A program made the position numbers and the translations under genes. The notes under the pieces were generated by a model. The model did no database searches and was not told where the DNA came from. It saw nothing but the letters and a program-made list of their open reading frames with translations. Shown here piece after piece: positions 1-8,306 of a stretch of DNA of 8,306 bases (its first letter is position 1; every line of letters starts with the position of its first letter). The DNA comes from an uncultured Pseudorhodoferax sp. (lineage in GTDB: Bacteria; Pseudomonadota; Gammaproteobacteria; Burkholderiales; Burkholderiaceae): assembly GCA_913776795.1 (NCBI GenBank), contig CAJYRH010000642.1, forward strand, positions 1 to 8,306, read 5' to 3'.

Positions 1-1879
1 GCCACGACAAGGTGCGTGCCCGGTTGTGCTGGCGCAAGGAGGGTGCCGATGCCTGGCAGGAAGCCGAGATGCAGGCCGAGGGCAACGACGTCTGGTCGGC
101 GCGCTGCACGCCCGACGCGCAGGGCCGCTGGCGCTACACGGTCTGCGCCTGGGTCGATCACTTCCAGTCCTGGCGCGCCGAACTGGTGCGGCGCGTGGAC
201 CTGGCCGACATCCTGATCGCCGCGCGCGTGGGTGCAGAGCTCGTGCGCCAGGCCTCCGAACGCGCCGAGGGCGAAGACCGCGCCAAGCTCCTGGGCCTGG
301 CCGAGAACCTGCGCAGCCGCGCCGAGACGGCTGGCCGCGCCACCATCGCAGAGATCGATTCGGTCTCGCTCGAGGTGGCCTCCATCAAGGCTGCGGCGCT
401 CAGCGACGACCTTGCTGCCCTGGCCGACCGCTGGCCCGACCGCAGCCATGCGGTCTGGTGGAGCGAGGACGGGCTGCCTCTGGTCGTGGACCGCGAGCGT
501 GCCGCGTTCAGCAGCTGGTACGAGATGTTTCCGCGCTCGGCCGCGTTGGACGAAGGCCGGCACGGCACCTTCAAGGACGTGCAGGCACGTCTGCCCTACG
601 TGGCCGCGATGGGCTTCGACGTGCTGTACCTGCCGCCCATCCACCCGATCGGCCGTGCGCGCCGCAAGGGACGCAACAACACGCTGGTCGCGCTGCAAAG
701 CGACGTGGGTAGCCCGTGGGCCATCGGCGCCGACGAGGGCGGCCATAAGGACGTGCTGCCCGCCCTGGGCACGCCCGAGGACTTCCGCGAACTCGTGCGC
801 GCGGCCAATGCGCTGGGCATCGAACTCGCGCTGGACATCGCCTTCCAGTGCGCGCCCGACCATCCGTACGTGAAGGCACACCCGGACTGGTTCCGCAAGC
901 GGCCCGACGGCAGCGTGCAGTACGCCGAGAACCCGCCCAAGAAGTACCAGGACATCTACCCGTTCGACTTCGAGACGGCCGACTGGCGCGCGATGTGGCT
1001 CGAACTCAAGAGCGTGTTCGACCACTGGATCGCGCAAGGCGTGCGCATCTTCCGCGTCGACAACCCGCACACCAAGGCCTTCGCCTTCTGGGAATGGGTC
1101 ATCGGCGCGGTGAAGGCGGAGCACCCCGACGTGCTGTTCCTGGCGGAGGCCTTCACGCGGCCCAAGGTCATGCACCGGCTCGCGAAACTGGGCTTCTCGC
1201 AGAGCTACACCTACTTCACCTGGCGCAACACCCGCCACGAACTGATGGAGTACTTCACCGAGCTGGCCCACGGCCCGGGCGCCGACTACTACCGCCCCAA
1301 CGCCTGGCCCAACACGCCGGACATCCTCAACGAGCACCTGCACCACGGCCTGCGCTCGGTCTTCATGAGCCGGCTGGTGCTGGCGGCCACGCTGTCCGCC
1401 AGCTACGGCATTTACGGTCCTCCGTACGAGCTGCTGCAGGGCCTCCCTGCCAAGCCGGGCAGCGAGGAGTACCTGGATTCCGAGAAGTACCAGGTGCGCC
1501 ATTGGGGCGAGCTGACGCTGGACCGTGAAGACAGCATCGCCGGCTTCATCGCCACCGTGAACCGCATCCGCAAGGAACACGTGGCGCTGCAGACCAACAG
1601 CTCGCTGCGCTTCTTCGACACCAGCAACCCGTACCTGGTGGCCTATGCCAAGCGCGACCCACAGGGCCGCAACGCCGTGCTGACTGTCGTCAACATTGAC
1701 GCCACCTTCACACAGAGCGGCTGGGTGCATGTGGACGCGGACTGGCTGGGCGTGCAGGGCGGCTTCGTCGCGCACGACCTGCTGACAGGCCAGTCGTTCG
1801 ATTGGCAGGACGGCGGCAATTTCGTGGAGCTGGTCCCGTCGCGGATGCCGGCCCATGTGCTCGAGATCAGAGGGAACGC

Positions 1880-1883
<4 letters not shown>
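1..1883 (+). CDS. glgE: Maltose-1-phosphate maltosyltransferase GlgE (5' partial)
   Basis: GlgE (GH13) transfers the maltosyl unit of alpha-maltose-1-phosphate to the non-reducing end of an alpha-1,4-glucan, releasing phosphate, in the cytoplasm. About 626 residues are visible from the first full codon at base 3. The frame is open to the window edge and the first residues (HDKVRARLCW) already match the GlgE N-terminal beta domain, so the GTG at 12 is not the start; roughly 40 residues are probably missing. Order: N-terminal domain with a helical insert, GH13 barrel from about WYEMFPRS (near 516), then a C-terminal beta domain. Visible hallmarks are IHPIGRARRKGRNN, NPPKKYQDIYPFDFET and RVDNPHTK. 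The nucleophile is Asp at 1059-1061, the acid/base Glu at 1146-1148 (FLAEAF), and the third Asp at 1320-1322 (NTPDIL). The 29-residue nucleophile-to-Glu spacing equals that in Streptomyces GlgE (D394/E423, from memory). The stop overlaps the treS start, whose product supplies its donor. Identification is very secure. Confidence 0.97.
1869..1875 (+). promoter_or_regulatory. Ribosome binding site of treS
   Basis: The purine-rich AGAGGGA lies inside the last codons of glgE and ends 4 bases before the ATG at 1880. It supports that ATG as the treS start. It also means treS translation is probably coupled to glgE through the ATGA overlap at 1880-1883. Confidence 0.6.
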
Positions 1884-5243
<3,360 letters not shown>

Positions 5244-5245
<2 letters not shown>

Positions 5246-5249
5246 AAGG
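5244..5249 (+). promoter_or_regulatory. Ribosome binding site of the MscS-like gene
   Basis: GAAAGG overlaps the treS stop codon (TGA, 5243-5245) and ends 7 bases before the ATG at 5257. It is the best-spaced Shine-Dalgarno-like site in the window, and it selects 5257 as the start even though the reading frame is open far upstream. Confidence 0.6.
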
Positions 5250-5256
5250 CACCTCC

Positions 5257-5955
5257 ATGGAACAAATCAACGTGATGCTGGAGCCCGTGCGGGCTTTCCT
5301 GATCCAGACCGGCGCCTTCCTGCCGCGCTTGGCCATTGCCCTGCTCGTGCTGGTGGCCGGCTTCCTCGTGGCCAAGGCCGTGCGCTTCGCGGTCGAGAAG
5401 GGCCTGCGCGCGATCAACTTCCACATCGTGACCAGGCGCGCAGGTCTGGACGGGTTCCTGCAGCAGGGCGGCACCCACATCGACACCATCGGCGTGCTGG
5501 GTGTGCTGGCCTATTGGGTGGTGATCCTGGCTGCGCTGATCGTGGCCTTCAACGGCTTGGGGCTCACGCACGTGACCGAGCTGCTGAGCCGCGTCATGCT
5601 GTTCGTGCCGCAGCTCATCGCCGCGCTGCTGGTGCTGGCCTTCGGCTCGTACTTCGCACGCTTCCTGTCCAACGCCGTGGCCACCTACTGCAAGGGCGTG
5701 GGCATGCGCGATGGCCAGGCCCTGGGCCGCATCGCCTACTACGCCATCCTGGCCTTCGTGGTCATGATCGCGCTGGACCAGATGGGCGTGGGCGGCAGCA
5801 TCGTGCGCGATGCCTTCCTGCTGGTGCTCGGTGGCGTGGTGCTGGCGCTGGCGCTGGCGTTCGGCCTGGGCGGCAAGGAGTGGGCTGCGGCCCAGCTCGA
5901 ACGCTGGTGGCCGTCGCGGGACGAGCCGCGCGACCCGCCGAGCCGGTTGCGCTGA
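5257..5955 (+). CDS. Small MscS-related membrane protein (TM-helix type, no beta domain)
   Basis: A predicted inner-membrane protein of 232 residues. Hydrophobic segments lie at about 21-43, 77-101, 112-136, 157-178 and 185-205. Basic residues cluster after segments 1, 3 and 5, which predicts an N-out, C-in topology as in MscS channels. The last segment is rich in Gly/Ala/Leu and ends LALAFGLGGKEWAAAQLERW, resembling the pore-lining helix of MscS-family proteins and the 'conserved TM helix' family that includes Pseudomonas CmpX. Unlike true MscS, it has only about 25 charged residues after this helix, so the cytoplasmic beta and alpha/beta vestibule domains are absent. Loss by frameshift is unlikely, since treZ begins one base after the stop. 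The start is supported by GAAAGG. The upstream part of the open frame is a shadow of treS. Function is inferred: a channel or membrane stress protein tied to osmotic change. Whether it gates ions or solutes is unknown. Confidence 0.85.
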   Translation: MEQINVMLEPVRAFLIQTGAFLPRLAIALLVLVAGFLVAKAVRFAVEKGLRAINFHIVTRRAGLDGFLQQGGTHIDTIGVLGVLAYWVVILAALIVAFNGLGLTHVTELLSRVMLFVPQLIAALLVLAFGSYFARFLSNAVATYCKGVGMRDGQALGRIAYYAILAFVVMIALDQMGVGGSIVRDAFLLVLGGVVLALALAFGLGGKEWAAAQLERWWPSRDEPRDPPSRLR

Positions 5956-5956
5956 C

Positions 5957-7720
5957 ATGCAGTTCGGCGCGCAGGTTCAGGCCGGTGGCGGCACGCGGTT
6001 TCGTCTGTGGGCGCCTGCAGCGCGTCAGGTGGAGCTGCTCATCGAAGGCGGCGAGGTGCACCTTCTGCAGAGCCTGGCCGACGGCTGGCATGAAGTGGTG
6101 GTGCCCGGTGCCGGTGCGGGCTCGCGCTACCGCTACCGGATCGACGGCGGTGCGCCGGTGCCTGATCCGGCATCGCGCTACAACCCCGAGGACGTGCATG
6201 GCCCCAGCCAGGTGGTCGACGCAGGCGCCTACGCCTGGCAGGATGGGGCGTGGCGCGGCAGGCCCTGGCATGAGACCGTCGTCTACGAACTGCACGTCGG
6301 CGCGTTCACGCACGAGGGCACGTTCGCTGCGGCCGCCGAGCGTCTCGCCGAGCTGGCGGCGCTGGGGATCACGGCCGTCCAGCTCATGCCGCTGGCCGAT
6401 GCTCCGGGCGGACGCAACTGGGGCTACGACGGCGTGCTCCATTACGCGCCCGAGAGCAGCTACGGCACGCCTGACGCGCTGCGCGCGCTTGTGGACCGTG
6501 CCCACGCGCTGGGCCTCATGGTGTTCGTCGACGTGGTCTACAACCACTTCGGGCCGGACGGAAACTACCTGCACGGGTACTGTCCGCAGTTTTTCAATCC
6601 GGCCCACCAGACGCCCTGGGGCGCGGCCATCAACTACGACGGCGAACACAACGCGGCCGTGCGCGCCTTCTTCGTCGCCAACGCGCTGTACTGGATCGAG
6701 GAGTTCCACTGCGATGGCCTGCGGCTGGACGCCGTCCACCAGATCCGCGACGACTCCGACCTGCCCATCGTCGAGGAGATCGCGCAGGCACTGGCAGCCG
6801 GGCCGGGCCAGCGCAGGCACGTGCACCTGGTGCTGGAGAACGACCAGAACCAGGCGCAGCGCCTGGCACCGGCCGGCCTCGCCACCGCCCAGTGGAACGA
6901 CGACCTGCACAACGCCGCCCACGTGCTGCTGACGGGCGAGACGGACGGCTACTACGTGGACTACGCGCAGGCGCCGGCTGCGTTGTTCAGCCGGGCGCTG
7001 GCCGAAGGCTACGCCTACCAGGGCGAGGTCTCGGAGCACCTGGGCGTGGCGCGCGGCGAGCCGAGCGGCAGGCTGCCGCCGACGGCCTTCGTGTCGTTCC
7101 TGCAGAACCACGACCAGGTGGGCAACCGGGCGATGGGCGAGCGGCTGGACCGCCTGGCCGATCCCCGGAGGCTGGAGGCGCTTTACGCCTGCCTGCTGCT
7201 GTCGCCGCACATTCCCATGCTGTTCATGGGCGAGGAGTTCGCGGCCTCCACGCCTTTCCTGTTCTTCTGCGATTTCGAGGGCGAGCTTGCCGACGCCGTG
7301 CGCAAGGGCCGGCGCGCCGAGTTCAAGCGCTTCGCCGCATTCGCCGACGCGGCCGACCGCGCGCGCATTCCGGATCCGAACGCCGAAGCGACCTTCGCCC
7401 AGTCCAAGCTGCGCTGGGCCGAGCGCGAGACGACGCCGCACCGCGAGCGCCTCGCGCTGGTCGGGCGCCTGCTGACGCTGCGCCGGCGCCACCTGGTGCC
7501 GCTGCTGGACGGTGCGCCCCATGGCGGGCGTTCGCTCGGCTCCGGTGGCTGGGTGCACGTGGCGTGGCCACTGGCCGGCGGTGCCTCCTGGGTGTTGCAG
7601 GCCAACCTGCAGGATGCGCCGGCACAGGAGCCGCCCCACGCCGGCCAGATCGTCTATGCCTCCCATGCCGGCACCGGCATGCCCCCCTGGTCCGTCCGCG
7701 TGAGCCTGCACATCCCATGA
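5957..7720 (+). CDS. treZ: Malto-oligosyltrehalose trehalohydrolase TreZ
   Basis: TreZ (GH13) hydrolyses the alpha-1,4 bond next to the terminal trehalose of malto-oligosyltrehalose, the product of TreY, and releases free trehalose in the cytoplasm. The protein is 587 residues, normal for the family. The N-terminal CBM48-like beta domain covers about residues 1-100 (GTRFRLWAPAA near the start). The barrel begins near YELHVGAFT (110-118), followed by WGYDGV (155-160) and region I DVVYNHFGPDGNYL (from D192). The nucleophile is D258 (DGLRLDAVHQI), the acid/base is E294 (LVLENDQN), and the third Asp is D386 in the TreZ-typical FLQNHDQVGNRA. The frame is open back to 5810, but the ATG at 5957 gives the usual TreZ N-terminus (MQFGAQ, then GGGTRFRLWAP). 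It lies one base after the preceding stop with no clear Shine-Dalgarno site, so translational coupling is likely. Its stop overlaps the treY start. The main alternative, GlgB or isoamylase, is excluded by the NHDQVGNRA motif and the length. Confidence 0.97.
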   Translation: MQFGAQVQAGGGTRFRLWAPAARQVELLIEGGEVHLLQSLADGWHEVVVPGAGAGSRYRYRIDGGAPVPDPASRYNPEDVHGPSQVVDAGAYAWQDGAWRGRPWHETVVYELHVGAFTHEGTFAAAAERLAELAALGITAVQLMPLADAPGGRNWGYDGVLHYAPESSYGTPDALRALVDRAHALGLMVFVDVVYNHFGPDGNYLHGYCPQFFNPAHQTPWGAAINYDGEHNAAVRAFFVANALYWIEEFHCDGLRLDAVHQIRDDSDLPIVEEIAQALAAGPGQRRHVHLVLENDQNQAQRLAPAGLATAQWNDDLHNAAHVLLTGETDGYYVDYAQAPAALFSRALAEGYAYQGEVSEHLGVARGEPSGRLPPTAFVSFLQNHDQVGNRAMGERLDRLADPRRLEALYACLLLSPHIPMLFMGEEFAASTPFLFFCDFEGELADAVRKGRRAEFKRFAAFADAADRARIPDPNAEATFAQSKLRWAERETTPHRERLALVGRLLTLRRRHLVPLLDGAPHGGRSLGSGGWVHVAWPLAGGASWVLQANLQDAPAQEPPHAGQIVYASHAGTGMPPWSVRVSLHIP

Positions 7721-8306
7721 CCGCCTCCATTCCCCGCGCCACCTACCGGCTGCAGCTGCACAAGGACTTCGGCTTCGCGGCGGCGCAGGCCGTGCTGCCC
7801 TACCTGCAGGCGCTCGGCGTCAGCCACGTGTACTGCTCGCCGATCACACGCGCGCGGCCGGGCAGCATGCACGGCTACGACGTCGCCGATCCGCGCGAGA
7901 TCAATCCCGAACTCGGCGGCCGAGCGGCCTTCGAGAGCTTCGCCCGCGCGGCGCGCGGGCTGGGCCTGCAGTTGCTGCTGGACATCGTTCCCAACCACAT
8001 GGGCGTGATCGGAAGCGACAACCCCTGGTGGTCGGACGTGCTCACGCACGGCGAGGCCTCGGCCTATGCGGGCTTCTTCGACATCGACTGGCGACCCATG
8101 GATCCGGCCATGGCCGGCAAGGTGCTGCTGCCCGTGCTGGGTGCGCCCTACGGCGAGGTGCTGGACCAGGGGCAGCTGCAGCTGGCCTGGGACGAGGCCG
8201 ACAGCCGACTCGTGCTGCGTTATTTCACGCACGTTTTTCCGACCGACCCAGGCAGCTGGGGGGCGGTGCTGCGCATGGCCGCCGACCATGCCGAGGATGC
8301 CGACAC
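7717..8306 (+). CDS. treY: Malto-oligosyltrehalose synthase TreY (3' partial)
   Basis: TreY (GH13) converts the reducing-end alpha-1,4 bond of a malto-oligosaccharide or glucan chain into an alpha,alpha-1,1 bond, giving the malto-oligosyltrehalose that TreZ cuts. The ATG lies in an ATGA overlap with the treZ stop. The frame is open to the window end, giving 196 full codons of a protein usually some 700-950 residues long. Family motifs in order: ATYRLQL (8-14), YCSPITRARPGSMHGYDV (39-56), INPELGG (62-68), region I DIVPNHMG (89-96), NPWWSDVL (102-109) and FFDIDW (120-125). The catalytic Asp/Glu/Asp residues would lie beyond the visible part, so activity cannot be judged here. No Shine-Dalgarno-like site precedes the start, so it is probably translated by ribosomes finishing treZ. 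Other GH13 members lack this set of N-terminal motifs, so the call is firm. Confidence 0.96.
   Translation, partial: MTASIPRATYRLQLHKDFGFAAAQAVLPYLQALGVSHVYCSPITRARPGSMHGYDVADPREINPELGGRAAFESFARAARGLGLQLLLDIVPNHMGVIGSDNPWWSDVLTHGEASAYAGFFDIDWRPMDPAMAGKVLLPVLGAPYGEVLDQGQLQLAWDEADSRLVLRYFTHVFPTDPGSWGAVLRMAADHAEDAD

Noticed and set aside
12..14. GTG at 12 as the start of glgE
   Set aside because: The codons before it (His-Asp-Lys) fit the GlgE N-terminal domain, and the frame is open to the window edge, so the gene begins upstream.
5810..5956. A longer TreZ with a start at 5810
   Set aside because: The extra residues are an out-of-frame reading of the membrane gene, and the TreZ family N-terminus begins at the ATG at 5957.
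5762..7711. A 649-codon minus-strand frame antisense to treZ, with similar ones at 5158-5958 and 7654-8289
   Set aside because: All are codon-aligned mirrors of the + strand genes, with the same low-information composition and no recognisable motif.

Overview
The window is high-GC DNA (about two thirds G+C by eye) in which nearly every base is coding, all on the + strand. Codon use (strong G/C third positions, almost no TTA/CTA/TCA codons) and protein flavour fit a proteobacterium, most likely a betaproteobacterium of the Comamonadaceae type (Variovorax/Acidovorax/Ramlibacter-like). This placement is an impression from protein style and gene content, not a database result.

Layout: (1) bases 1-1883, the 3' part of glgE, maltose-1-phosphate maltosyltransferase, cut by the window start; (2) 1880-5245, treS fused to a maltokinase (TreS-Pep2/Mak type), overlapping glgE by an ATGA; (3) 5257-5955, a small five-helix membrane protein related to the transmembrane part of MscS-type mechanosensitive channels but without their cytoplasmic beta domain; (4) 5957-7720, treZ, malto-oligosyltrehalose trehalohydrolase; (5) 7717-8306, the 5' part of treY, malto-oligosyltrehalose synthase, cut by the window end. 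Junctions are a 4-base overlap, an 11-base gap, a 1-base gap and another 4-base overlap. The run therefore reads as one operon, with its promoter upstream of the window. There is no intergenic stretch over 11 bases, and I see no tRNA, rRNA, CRISPR, insertion sequence, terminator or origin.

How the genes work together: TreY and TreZ cut trehalose from the end of an alpha-1,4-glucan. TreS isomerises trehalose and maltose. The fused maltokinase phosphorylates maltose with ATP to maltose-1-phosphate, and GlgE adds that maltosyl unit back to an alpha-1,4-glucan. The four enzymes form a closed trehalose-glucan loop that can store carbon or release the osmoprotectant trehalose. The odd member is the MscS-like gene between treS and treZ, where related operons, as I recall them, often carry glgB and glgX. 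A membrane protein from a channel-related family inside a compatible-solute operon suggests a link to osmotic or envelope stress. It is the most interesting item here. The enzymes themselves are well-known families and I found no wholly new system.
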